Shown here: one piece after another, positions 46,125 to 57,227 of the stretch
Layout of the letters: every line of letters starts with the position of its first letter
Position numbering within the stretch: the stretch's first letter is position 1
Assembly: GCA_033239525.1 (NCBI GenBank)
Contig: BSYO01000014.1
Location: 5,126,536 to 5,190,535 of the forward strand
Origin: Nepenthes gracilis
Taxonomy: Eukaryota > Streptophyta > Magnoliopsida > Caryophyllales > Nepenthaceae
Direction: 5' to 3'
DNA: 64,000 bases
The notes under the pieces: model-generated
Seen by the model: the letters and a program-made list of their open reading frames with translations, nothing else
Databases searched by the model: none
Told to the model about the DNA's origin: nothing
Translations under genes and position numbers: made by a program

Positions 46125-49100
46125 ATGTAAATTCCACCGCCTAGCCAACGACCAGTTAGGGTGACCAGCACGAGGCAACGAGGCCTTCAACTTATCACGT
46201 ACAGTGTTTGAGATTTGAGAACAAATGTGGGAGATGTTTTGAGGCAAAGATTTCTCAAAGATACGGTTGTTTCGTTTCTCTCCAAATATAATAGATAGTA
46301 GCCGCATGAGAGAGAGACGTTTAGACAAAGCAGAAAGATTTTTTTCCTTTCCAAATGAGGGCAGCCCAGCTGACATTTTGTGGCCAGCTTTGGTAAGGCC
46401 AATGAATACCGGCCTTCCGTTGGATGGTGGTCCAAACGGAATTAGAAAACGGGCAGGAGAAGAAAAGATGGTTGTGGTTTTCAGCATCCGAGTCACACAG
46501 GGAGCAAGTAAGAGATAGATTAGGGACACCGCGAACACGGTCGGCAGTATTAAGCCTTCCTTTGATTGCCAACCAGAGGGTAAAAGCATGGGCAGGGATA
46601 TGGAAAGGACCCCAAACTACATTGGTCCAACCGAGCTTTAGATTGGGGGGAGAAAAAGGAGGTAGGCAGACTAAGTCGAGAAAATACCATTATGGCATCC
46701 AAGCCATCTCAGGGAGTCATTTCGCTCGGCATTGGGAAGATAATGGGGCATATTTTCAGCAATGCTAGAGCCCTCCTGATCATAAGGGTTAGGCCAATCC
46801 CAATGGCCATCTCTGATAATCTGAGAAACCCTGGCGTCCCCAGATAATCCGTGACAGTACGAATGCGGTCTGTGCAAAACCCACTAAGGGGGCCTTGAGG
46901 ATGCCAGTGGTCATGCCAGACAAAAGTGTCCATGCCATCACCAATGATCTTGGAAGTGTGAGCGCACATGACAGAACGGAGCTTCATAATTTTCTTCCAG
47001 CTCCAGGGAGCAGATTCAGGGACTTTGAGAGTCCAAATACATCGATCCTTGATCCTAGTTTTGTGGACCCAAGAAGACCAAGCCGAGTCAGGATCTTTAG
47101 ACAGGATGCGCCAGAGAAGCTTACAGATGAGGGCTTTATTTTGAGCTTGCAAGTTCTTGAGACCCAAGCCACCTTCACACTTAGGGTAGCAAATATCCGC
47201 CCAGGCCACTTTTGCATTTACCTTACCTTCCGAGGATCCATTCCAAAGGAATCGCCTCAAGATGCGGTCGATCTGATTAAGGATGGATTTGGGGAGGATG
47301 AAGATCGAAGCCCAGTAAAGGTGGACAGATGAGAGAATCGAGGCCACCAATTGTAAGCGACCGCCAAATGAGAGCCACCTATTCTTCCAAGATTTAATGC
47401 GTTGGGTAATTTTCTCAGTAAGGGTCGTGCAATCACGGATTGACAATCTGGTGGAAATCAGAGGGACGCCAAGGTATCTGATGGGGAGAGAACCCAATTT
47501 GAAGCCCAAAACATCAACAATATTCTGAATCAGAGCAGGGTCATTAGAGCAAAGGAAGGTCTCACTCTTATTTATGTTTGCCGACAAACCAGACAGCCAA
47601 TGGAATTCCTCGAGGCAATCCTTGAGAATACGAATGGAGCTCACGTCAGCATGAGAGAATAGGAGGAGGTCATCAGCAAAGGCCAGCATGACAGTCTGGG
47701 TCGCATCGCACTTCCAATGAAATGTGAAATTTTCGTTCCTGCGCGCCTTAAGGTCAATGATACCATTCAGCACCTCCATAGCCAGCACAAAAAGGTAAGG
47801 AGAGATCGGATCGCCTTGGCGAAGACCCTTACCCCCTTTGAAGAAGCCAGCCGCTTTCCCATTAATATTTACCGAGTACGAGGGGGTGGTAATACATTGC
47901 CTGATCCAATTTATCATATTGGGCGGGAAATTCATGATGGTCAGAACAGATAGAATGAAATCCCAATGGACAGAATCATAGGCTTTCATTAGGTCAATTT
48001 TCAAAGTACACCGAGGGGGGCCGTGACCCAGATGGTACTTGTGGAGGAGTTCTTGGGCCAGGAGAATATTGTCACTGATTTGGCGACCCGCCACAAAAGC
48101 CGTCTAGCATTTATCGACCAAATAAGGTAACGTCATCTTTAACCGATTGGCAATGATTTTCGAGATGACTTTATAGATGACATTACAGCAGGAAATGGGT
48201 CGGTAGTCAGAGACCAGCCGAGGAGACTTAACCTTGGGGATCAGGCTAATGATCATAGAGTTCACTTGTTTGAGGAGCAAACCATGATCGAAAAAGTCAC
48301 GGATGGCCTCACAAACAGATGAACCCACGATATCCCACGCTTCTTTAAAGAAATGTGCACTGAACCCATCAGGGCCCGGAGCTCTATAATCACCAATGGA
48401 GAAGATGGTCTTGCGGATCTCATTATCACTTACAGGGCCGGCAAGAAGGTCCATGAGTGATTCAGGCACAGAGTGTATGATGTAGGGGCGTAGGCGATCC
48501 GCGTTAACAGAACCGTATGTGCGTCCGGTCCCAAGAGCCATGCTAAAGTGGTCCACAATTAGCTTTTGGACATTTTCAATACCATTGGTAGGAGTCCCAT
48601 CATGATCAAGGAGCGAGATGATCCGATTCTTATTATTGTTCCCATTAACAGTCTTAAAAAAGAAATTATTACATTGATCACCATCCTTGAGCCACCTTAT
48701 TTTAGCTTTTTGCTTAGTAAGGTCGGCTTCCTTGGCCAGCGCATTATGGTAAGCATCCTTACATCTGCGTTCTTCGAGATGGCACACAAGGTTAGGAGGA
48801 TTTTGACCCTGGATCTCCTCAAGCTTGATCCTCAGGCGAACAACTTCCTCATGGACATCACCTTCATGGACATTAAGCTCTTTCAGAGCCTTTTTCACCA
48901 GCTTGAGGCGAGCTACAAGCCTGAACATCGGATAACCATTGGTTCCATCCGACCAAGCATCTGCAACCAAAGAGTGAAAATTAGGGGATTTTGTGAGGAA
49001 ATTGTTGAACCGGAACATCCCACCTTTTCTGGGGGATAACCCCGAGGTGAGAAGGATACAAGGCGAATGATCAGACAGTCTAGCAGGGGGAAAAAGGGCC

Positions 49101-49750
49101 TTAGCCCGTCTGAAATTATCGAACCAATGCCCATTCGCGACCACACGATCCAGCTTTCTGAAAATGCGAAGGGAAGAGTCGCGGCCATCGTTCCAGGTAT
49201 AGTGCATACCTTCATAGCAAACGTCATCAAGATCACAGTCTCTAAGGCAGTGATCCAACTCAAGCGAGCTTTTGTTGTGCCAGATACCACCCAAGGCCTC
49301 AGTATGGGATCTGATAGCGTTGAAGTCCCCAAGGGCAGCCCACGGGAGGTTGCCAGGATATTTAGACATCATCCGAATGCTATCCCAAAGGAATCTACGA
49401 GAGATTTCAGAGTTAGCACCATAGATAAAAGATATCAGGCAACGGGTATTCTCCTCGAGGAAAAGGACTTCAAGATGAATGACCTGTTCCTCCGAGGCGA
49501 GGACGTTGCACGAAACCAGAGTGGGATCCCAGCCCACCCAAATCCGACCATTCGAGGAGGCAGAGTAATTCATGACCCAAGTCCAATTAGGTCTAATCCT
49601 GGTGGAAATAGTCAAAGAGTTTCTTTCCCTAACCTTGGTTTCCACCAAGCCTGCAATGCTACACCTATGGGTGCTAATGAGGTTGGAGACTTCATGGGCA
49701 TTTACCAACCCATTTAGGCCCCTCACATTCCAACAGGCAATGCTAGTCAT
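46125..49750 (-). pseudogene. K ORF2: endonuclease / RT / zf-RVT, nearly intact
   Basis: ORF2 starts at 49750 (MTSIACWNVRGLNG) and is open to 48104. It shows the endonuclease (ETKVRE, LGDFNAIRS, YTWNDGRDS, RIFRKLDRVVANG, LSDHSPC), the NVHEGDVHEEV linker and RT start (YRPISCCNVIYKVISK, LPYLVDKC). A TAG at 48101-48103 replaces Gln in CQTAF. The frame reopens at 48094 with KAYDSVHWDF, GKGLRQGDPISPYLF, FADDLLLFSHAD, LPIRYLGVPL and WSWKKIMKLRS, then shifts near 46850. zf-RVT cysteines (CSLCDSDAENHNHLFFSC) lie near 46490. Three or four lesions only, making it the best ORF2 here. Confidence 0.92.
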
Positions 49751-50629
49751 GAGTAGAGGGAGAAGGTGGGGGATGATTTTTAATCCCCCGAGATTTTTTA
49801 TTTCTCCGAGAGGAAGGACGCTCCCCATTTTTGGGAGGGGGACTACCACTTGTCAGACTACCAGGGGATCTAGAAGGTGGATCACCATGCATGGTGGCCG
49901 GCGGAGCAACTGGTGCGATAGGTGGATGGTTGATACTAGGACCAGACAGGCCTGGTTCGGAGGAGTACCTTTCAGTCCTCATTTTTGAGGAACTGGGAGG
50001 CACCAGACACCGTGAGAGACTCACAGAACCGGGATGGGTAAACGAGTCAGGGAGCCGACTAGATGGGACGATGGCGGCGGGGCCATGATGCCGAGTGGGA
50101 TCGGCCTGGTCCACTACGTGCATCGAAGAAGGGTCAGAGCTAGCAAGACTGGGCGGAGGTTCATGAACCCCCTCCTGTAAGGCCATGAAAGAGTTAAAAG
50201 TCGAAATGGCCTTATGTTCAGACACAATGGGAAAGGGCTCCGCCACTGGCGGAGATTTTCAGCGGGGTGACATTTTAGAGGACCCAGGGGAGGGAATAGG
50301 ATCCCGGGAAGGGACCACCTTCTTAGGAACCCAGGAATTTTGAGACGGGTGATTCTTGTTCTTATTCTTTTCCGGGACGGTCCTCCTACCCGGCCTAACC
50401 TGGTACTCAATTTTGATTTCACAAAGATGATCAGCCGGGTGATCGACGCAGCCTCTAGCCTGAACTTTAAGAGATACCGGACGAGGGGCATTGACCCCCA
50501 TCTCAACACAAACCCTTGCAAAACCCAAACGTTCAAGTTTTTTAGTGACGGGGTCTAGAAAAAGTGGTTTCCCAACCGCACTCGCGATCCAGCTTAATCC
50601 CAAAGGGGTCCAGTATCCCAAAGGGGTCT
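49743..50629 (-). pseudogene. K ORF1: DUF4283 C-terminal half, 5'-truncated
   Basis: The copy begins inside DUF4283 (YWTPLGLSWIASAVGKPLFLD, FARVCVEMGVNAPRPVSLK), followed by an EIKIEYQVRPGRRTVPEK basic segment, a frame change near 50240, and a Ser/Pro-rich end (KNGERPSSRRNKKSRG). No CCHC knuckle follows DUF4283. The final codons ACT CAT GAC TAG overlap the ORF2 ATG by 8 nt (49743-49750). The truncation point coincides with the TSD at 50630. Confidence 0.85.
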
Positions 50630-53331
50630 AGAAATTAAGCAGTAGCTGCACATTCCAGGGGCTCCCATCAGATGAGCAGGGACCTGGACTTTCAGCCATT
50701 CCACCTTCACGCAGGCCAAGTAAGCTCAAAGACCAAAGCATATGGCACCAAAGAAGAATCGCTTCAAATCATGCAACAAAGAACTGCTGGGCCGATTACT
50801 TCAAAGAACCATTATCAACATTTGCAGCAAGTGATCCAAATCACTACTGCACCAAAGGCCACATCCAGCGGCACCTCAAAAAGAACAGAGGAATCAGAGA
50901 GTAAGCTGATACCAACAAAGCGCCAGTAAGGACCAGCGATCCAAGCTCAGCACACAAGACAAACAACACCCTATCTACTGGAATGACCGCACTTCAGCAA
51001 GAGCAGGTACCATCCAAAGAAGTGACCAACATCAACAGATTTGCAAGCCGGCTAATACACAGCAATGGGCATCGGGCAGCAGAGTACCACCAATCACAGC
51101 CACGCTAAGAAAACCACAACATAGCCGCATGCACCCACTACTCCAATTGCATAACAAGCAGCAGATGCATCAGCACTTTAGCCACTCCTGGCAGCAGGCA
51201 GTGCAGAACAGATGAACTTCACAATCCAGCCAAAAGGATCAGTCATCGAAGGATCAGCATCCTATGCTGTCCCAACAGAATTGCTGCAAAACAGCATCAG
51301 CAGCAGACCCCCTAGCCTCCTCAACAACAGCAGAACAAACTGAAGACCATCAATTTGATACAACACCTAACATCCCGCCACATGCAGCATTGCAGAACAA
51401 TGACACAGCAGGCAAAGCCATCCCAAACAGCAACACCTATGAAGACGGCATTACAAAAGAGGCAAAATTAAGGCCCTGTACAGATAGATTGAATTCGGCA
51501 ACCCATCCCTAATATGCAACGGTACATAATCATTCTTGACTGCATTACCAGCACCATGAGAAACGGCACCGTCGCCATCGACCGCAGCCGCTGAGAAACC
51601 TACAGCCCACACCGGGCTGGCTGCGAGCGGAGGAAATCCATCACACCGAAGGATCTCTTGCAACAAAATAGTCCTCAGCCAGCTCTTGAACCACATCCAG
51701 TAGATACAAGCCTGAACAAAGACGGCATCCCCAACCCGTCCAACAGGAGGAAAACACACTGGGAACGAACCTTAGAAGCCTTTTTTTTTTTTTTGGTAAG
51801 TAAGAATTTTGGATTAATGGGACAAAAAATTACAGTAGCTATGTTTTATCTCCAAGTATTTTGACTTAGAAATAAAATATAAAACGCTGGGGCATACTCC
51901 GAGCAGACGGTACATCAGATAAAAATAAAAAGCCTCTGGGAGGACAACGATCAATACATGCTATGACATATCAATCATAAAAAAATATGAAAAGTATGAC
52001 CCCTGTAACCTCCAATCAGACATTGCGAATAATAGAGGAAATCTGGGCAAAGCCGCCACACCGGCAGAATGAGCACCAAAGCCCACCTACACACCATGAG
52101 CACGTAAAAGCCGAGGTCATCAGCTATGCAGAATTGCCCGAGCCCATGCTGACCACCAGCAATTCAATGTTGTAGTAAGCACCACAACATCTGCGGGTCG
52201 GCAATATTTAAATCCAGCATTTCCAGAATATTGTATCATGGAACCTTCAGTATTGAAGCAAGATGAAGCCAACAACCTTCAATCAGGCCCAGCAGCAATC
52301 CAGAGACCAAGCTGATTACCAGCAATTCAAAACAGCAACATTCAACTGTTGCCGAGCTCAACACCTACAGGATGGCAGCAATTGATTCCCGCCAATCCAG
52401 AGAAAAACAGCAGGAGAAGCACTCCCGCTTCCATCAAACACTGCAAACTAATTCAAGGGTTCGCAAACTTCCACATAGAGAAAAACATGGAGCACTGAAT
52501 GCTGGCAGCACCTCCAGCACATCCAAATCAGTGGCAGAGCCACGCACACCCAAGCAGAATTTAAACCAGCCAATGGGAGGAGATGGAACAGCAAAATACA
52601 AATTTCACAACCCAATAGAGGGATAACACAAGATTAGCAGCAAGAGCAGCATTCAGGCCAACAGCGCCAGGGCCAAAAGGGGCCGTCAGAGTCAGCTGTA
52701 TACCAGCAAAGGCAACTGAGTTGCAGCATACCATCAGCAAGGCACTCCCAAGTCCAGCCAATCAGAGGAAAACAGATTCAATACCCAAGCGCAATGTAAC
52801 TTCAGCAGACAGCAGCAGCTTCCTTCCAAACTGCACCAGTTGATAGGGGCCGGCAATCAGTAAATTGGATGAACATCCAATATCACCAAAGCCAGAACCC
52901 ATCTAATTTGCATAATGCGAAAATAAAGGCAACAAAATCTGTTCTGATCCAGCCAAAGAAAATGATGAGGCCTGGCTATCAGTAGATTGGATGACAGCAG
53001 CCAATAACACCATAGCAAGATCCCATCTAATGAGCATAAAGCAAAAAAAAATAAAGGCAACAATAGCTGATCTGAACCTGCCACCTGATTGCTGCCAAAG
53101 GTGAAGGCATCAGCCAAGCCCACTGTTCCAAGAATTTGCCGCATGTGAAGCCACTAGCCAGTGCATCCATTCAACCAAATAACACCGGCCCACAACAAAG
53201 CAGAACAAAATCCAACCACCAACCTCTTCAATTATCCTCAACCAGAACACAGAAGATAGAAGAACTAATGGAGGAGCATTTGCCACCAGAAGAGGAACCC
53301 CGTTCCAATGGCCAAACCATAAGCGGTGCCT

Positions 53332-55229
53332 TCAAAGGGCCGAGGCTCCCGGGGAAGCCTTAGGTTTTTTGGGCTTTTTCTTTTTTCGTGATTTTGAGGG
53401 TGTCCAAGAATCACACTCAAGGGCCAACGCCTTATTGGCACTCAAAAATTTCTTAGTGGAGTAAACACGACCCACTGAAATTTCAACAGAAGAAAATTCG
53501 GATTCCACATGCTTGAAAGAATCCAGTCTATATTTTTTAGTTATACGACGTATAGAGATAGGAGTACACTCACTATCTGTATGAGATTCGGGGCCCGACC
53601 TATTGGGGAGAGCAATAGGGGGCCACCCATCCTACCGGTTGCATTTGAAAGGCAAACCGATCGTCCGGGATCTACGGACAGCAAAAATGAATCCGATACC
53701 AAAGGAGCTGAAACCCGATTGGTCTCCTCATCATCAGGAGGGGGATGGTTTATCAAAACGGGATCACCCACCGGGCCAGGGACATCCACCCGTCCCTCAT
53801 TGGAGTCCAGCCTACAAGGCAGCCTGGCATTTTCAATATCCACAGAATTCACATGATCCGGATCCAGCCCAAGACCAAGGATTGCAGCAGCAGAATTTTG
53901 ATGCATACATGGAGCAGGGGATGCTGAATAAGAAGCCTGAGCATGAGGCAGCTTATTCAACTGAGAGCAAACTGGATTCGGTGATGTACAAGAGGGCAAC
54001 TTGGGGTCACCCGAGGAGTCTAATACAGAGACCACAGATGTAGAGAGCACCTCCAAAAGAGTTTGGCCCAGTCCATGCACCGAAGGTTGGTTGAACATAG
54101 AGGGGTCAACCTCCGTGCCCAGAACAGCAACATGGCCGGAAGGACTGGATAGCGGATTGGAGACATCCGAACAATCCTTCAAAGAAGCCTCAGATGCAGA
54201 AGACGTCTCTGGCTTAGGATGAGCCAAGTTGGGCAACACGCCCTTCAGGTCCAGGGATTCTGAAACTTCACCTGACTTCATGCCATTGCCGTGGAAGGAA
54301 TCATCAGATTTTTGGTGGTCTATGCCAGTGCTTCGTCTTCCCCTAGACCAGGAACCTGGCAAGTCCACCTCCACAACAGTGGCATCAACCCCTTCATTTG
54401 CAGAGCACTCTAAAATAATCTTGGACGGCAGCACCGAATCGGGAGAGATTTCGACACACACCCTAGCAGCTTGCAACCGATCCATTTTGGCAGTGAATGC
54501 ATCAAGGTGGAGAGGTCTGCCCACCGCGCTACTAATCCAACTGAGCCTAAGAGGGGTCCAATATTCTGCCGGAACGTTTCTCAATCGAATCCAAACGGGA
54601 AAAGATTTCAATTGTTCCTTAATCAACGGCATTCCCGGGTGCCAGCGCTTGAGAAAAAAAGGAATACCTCTAAACGTCCAAGGGGATCTGGCCAGGACCG
54701 CGTTTGAGAGTTCGTCAGATGAGAATCGAAAGAGGAAGATTCCATTTGCACCCTTCGCAACATGACAGAGGCCAAATCTCTTCCAAATTCGACGAGCAAT
54801 GTTTGCCACGGCATGGAAATTGAGGCCATTTCCAGAGAAGCATCCAACCATGGTCGACTTCCAGGAGAGTAGACTCTGTTGAATCACTTCAGGGGGTGGA
54901 GAAATTCGCGCGACTTCACCAGCAACTGACAGTGGAGGAAAAAATTTCAGGGACGGAGAAGTAGGGCGCCCATGGTTTATGGCGGAATCAGACCCAGAGG
55001 AGAAGGACGGAGCCGGCGCAGAGGCCAGGCCCGAAGTTGACGGGCTTTCCACACCAGACGACGAAACAGGTTGGGGAGAGGGAGAACTCGCATGCACAGT
55101 GGAATCGGGTGGAGAGGACTGAGGACCCGAAACATTGTGGAGGCAAGGCAGAGAGGAGGGGTCGAGAGCCGCAACCGAAGGGCCAGCTGGGGCCGACAAC
55201 GCCGCCGTCGGAGACGGGAGGAGCGCCAT
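53332..55229 (-). pseudogene. M ORF1: DUF4283 protein, one frameshift
   Basis: The start at 55229 (TCCATGGCG, MALLPSP) opens about 560 codons. The Ser/Pro-rich N-terminus is followed by DUF4283 at about 54890-54430: STMVGCFSGNGLNFHA, FGLCHVAKGANGIFLFRF, LKSFPVWIRLRNVPAEYW, LSWISSAVGRPLHLD, AARVCVEI. A VVEVDLPGSWSRGRR motif follows, then a low-complexity middle with GRSVCLSNATGRMGGP. The frame shifts near 53560, after which ISIRRITKKYRL, a Trp and SRKKKKPKKPKASPGASAL end it at 53332. No knuckle is present. About 630 residues, like Y and P. Confidence 0.85.
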
Positions 55230-55254
55230 GGATGAATTCAAATTTGAAATCTGA

Positions 55255-55501
55255 AATTCGAAAGTAAGAGAGAAGGAGGAGAACTTCTCTCTACGGCTTG
55301 TTGTAATTCTTGGGAGGTGGGCATTGTTTAACAGAAATATCAGGATCAGGAGAGGGCCTAACGGAAACGGGATTTGGATTTATTGATTCAAGTTTAGGGG
55401 GAGAGGAGAGTTTGGATGGTCTATTGGGAGAGCCCCCTTTGTCAAGGCTTTTTTTTTTTTTTGGTAAGTCCCCTTTGTCAAGGCATAGAGTCAAAGGAGG
55501 T
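55255..55501 (-). other. Extra 5' sequence of M, possibly captured coding fragment
   Basis: Between the usual leader start (GTTCTCCTCCTTCTCTC) and the TSD lie about 210 bp absent from other copies. In one minus-strand frame they read DKGGSPNRPSKLSS, PPKLESINPNPVSVRPSPD, PDISVKQCPPPKNYNKP, then TAG. It looks like a 5' transduction or template-switch product. The source is not identified. Confidence 0.5.
55449..55469 (-). mobile_element. Tail-only insertion 4 in M
   Basis: On the minus strand this is ACTTACC plus 14 A, between two perfect copies of CCCCTTTGTCAAGGC (55434-55448 and 55470-55484). No other element sequence is present. Confidence 0.85.
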
Positions 55502-55860
55502 ACGAACCTTAGAAGCCAGCAGAAGAACATACCTTCGTCAGCGCTAGATTCTTTGAGAAGCAGAAAAGTCGACAATAGCGTCAAACAGCACCTCCCGAAA
55601 CAAATCAGGAGGGCAAAAGGACTAACCAATTCCAGCCAGTAAGTAGAAACGAGGCAAACGCACGATGCCCAGGAACAGGGGCGTTCAGCCCCAGTAAACA
55701 GGGCAGGTAATCCCAATCCACTACGAGACGGATGAGCCGGAGGAACACCCATAGTGTAGTCAGAGCCATTAGAAGCGCACTGCCAAAAGCACGAACCGAG
55801 AAGATTCGGGGCCTGAGCGGCAAGGACGACATCGAAAACCTAAGAGGTCACAGTGCCGCC

Positions 55861-56789
55861 TCTTGTTTCAAGACACGATGCCTTCGGCTGCTGCTGGAGG
55901 CATTTGCAGGTATTGAGGGTTTTGGGTGCTGCGGTTGGGGTAGCCTCGTTGATGATGAGGTTTGGGATGTAGCCTCTCAGGAACGTGTTGGTGTTGGCAG
56001 ATTTCCTCTTTGCTGTTTCAGAGGTTGGTTGTGCAGAGACCGAAGCCGGGCTTGAACGCCGTGATGAAATCTGGTCCCCGTTGCTTATTTTAGATGAAGT
56101 CTATGTTTTTTCGCGCCGGGTTTCAATCATTTGTCTTTGGTGGCTGCTGCTGAAATCGATGGGAGGGGAGCAATTTGTTAAATCATGCTCTTTTTTGGAG
56201 GCTGGTTGATACTGGCCATTTGTGTGGATAAATCAAGTCGCAGCCCTGTTTTTGCCTCTGATGACGATTCTCTCTTGCTGCTTTAGAATTCGGGTTCTTG
56301 GTGGTGGAACTTTGCTGTGGCATTTTGGAGTGGATTGTAAGCTGCCTTGCTTCAAACCGGCCGTGCGTGACTTTGAATCTAGAGCTGTTTATTTCGCTAT
56401 AGATTGATATTACTTGGCTGTACCAGTTTTCCCCGTTGGATCTACGGGCCTCGGAAGCTGTTGGACCTTCTTGCTCTTTGTATATTTGTACTGCTTTCGT
56501 GCCTACTTGCTGCGTCTGTGTTGAAGATCTTGAGGCGCTGGACGTGTAGCTTCGGGCTTGCTGTGAACTGCTGGAATGGGGATTGAAGATCTTGTGCCTG
56601 TTTTTTATTCTGTGGTGTCTGTAATTAGTTGTCCTCTTAGAGATCTTAGATATTTTCTGATGTAACACTTGCTCGGGGCATGGCCTAGCGTTTATGTTTT
56701 AACTTCAAGTCAAAACACTTGGAGATAAAATATAGATTCTGTAATTTTTCTCCCTTTAATCCAAAATACTTACTTACCAAAAAAAAAAA
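55861..56789 (+). mobile_element. N: 5'-truncated family element in L
   Basis: N is bounded by an 11-bp TSD, ACAGTGCCGCC (55850-55860 and 56790-56800). It is 929 bp, CTG-rich, non-coding, and in opposite orientation to its host. The tail has GTCCTCTTAGAGA (56630), GCTCGGGGCATGGCC, TTTTAACTTCAAGT/ACTTGGAGATAAAA and ACTTACTTACC plus poly(A). Confidence 0.87.
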
Positions 56790-56971
56790 ACAGTGCCGCC
56801 GCGGGAGTAAGAGAAGAGGAGGAGAAACGGGAGGCAGCCGGGCTAGGCAACCAGGAGATCGGCCTTGGCCGGCTCCGGCGCCGCCCGGCCAGATGAGTAG
56901 CGTTGCAGAAGACGCGGACAAATTCGAAGACGAAATTTGAAATCGAAGAGAGAAGCCACAGAGCAGTAGAC

Positions 56972-57227
56972 TCATCCAGTTAGGTAGATCCAAGCCAGGC
57001 ACCAAGGCAATCATGTCCAAAGAATTTGTAACAACATCACTAGGATCCAATCCAGGAGAGACAGTCGCCTGGGTCTCACATGGCTGGGTCGGTTCATCAG
57101 AGCCAGAAGACCCACTTGACGTCAGTCCACTGCCCTGGAGGCAAGCAGCTGATTTAGAACGACCTAGAGAAGATCTGCGACCTCCCCTAGTCCGAGAACC
57201 AGGCAATTCCACCTCCACAACAGTGGC
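56972..57227 (-). pseudogene. P ORF1, middle part
   Basis: On the minus strand, TVVEVELPGSRTRGGRRS is followed by a Ser-rich stretch (SACLQGSGLTSSGSSGSDEP), then LDPSDVVTNSLDMIALVPGLD. It matches the segment just after DUF4283 in M (VVEVDLPGSWSRGRRS). X breaks it at 57228 and L at 56972, and the C-terminal continuation is at 43629-42798. Confidence 0.78.

Larger units (their letters stand above)
43941..50629 (-). mobile_element. K: LINE with ORF1 end, ORF2 and long 3' module, 6.7 kb
   Basis: K is bounded by an 11-bp TSD, AGAAATTAAGC (43930-43940 and 50630-50640), inside L. On the minus strand it starts within DUF4283 (5' truncation), then ORF1, ORF2, a TAA-rich tract at about 46050-46130, A-rich and TA-repeat tracts, a CTG-rich 1.9-kb region and the family tail (AACTCCAAG/CTTGGAGTT stem-loop, CACTTACTTAC plus poly(A)). 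The TSD brackets all of this, so the 3' module belongs to the LINE transcript. Confidence 0.88.
51781..55501 (-). mobile_element. M: ORF1-only element with extra 5' sequence, 3.7 kb
   Basis: M is bounded by a perfect 16-bp TSD, ACGAACCTTAGAAGCC (51765-51780 and 55502-55517), inside L. On the minus strand it has 247 bp of foreign-looking 5' sequence, the leader with AT-rich box (TTTCAAATTTGAATTC near 55240), ORF1, and a 1.55-kb CTG-rich module with the tail (TTATCTCCAAG stem-loop near 51848, TTCTTACTTACC plus poly(A)). A tail-only insertion sits at 55449. Confidence 0.9.
43645..56956 (-). mobile_element. L: short ORF-less element split by K, M and N
   Basis: The L blocks are 43645-43940, 50641-51780, 55518-55860 and 56801-56956 (about 1.95 kb joined), all minus strand, with leader GC-rich sequence at the right end and the tail at 43645. 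It aligns with G and E2 along its length, including TTGCTTATGTATAATGAC just before the tail. The probable TSD is degraded: CACAGCAATATAGAC (43630-43644) against CACAGAGCAGTAGAC (56957-56971), 10 of 15 matching. The flanking ORF1 halves of P fit on either side, supporting it. Confidence 0.78.
41258..57227 (-). mobile_element. P: ORF1-bearing element split by L, 5' part beyond X
   Basis: P comprises minus-strand blocks 41258-43629 (tail, 3' module, ORF1 C-terminus) and 56972-57227 (ORF1 middle), separated by L. X cuts it at 57228 and the N-terminal part is not in the window. From the ORF1 stop (42798) to the tail is about 1.54 kb, like M (1.55 kb). The tail resembles E1 and Z (TTTATC(C/A)CCAAGT stem, GCATGCCC hairpin without the second C/T). 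It interrupts LINE-F. Confidence 0.72.
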
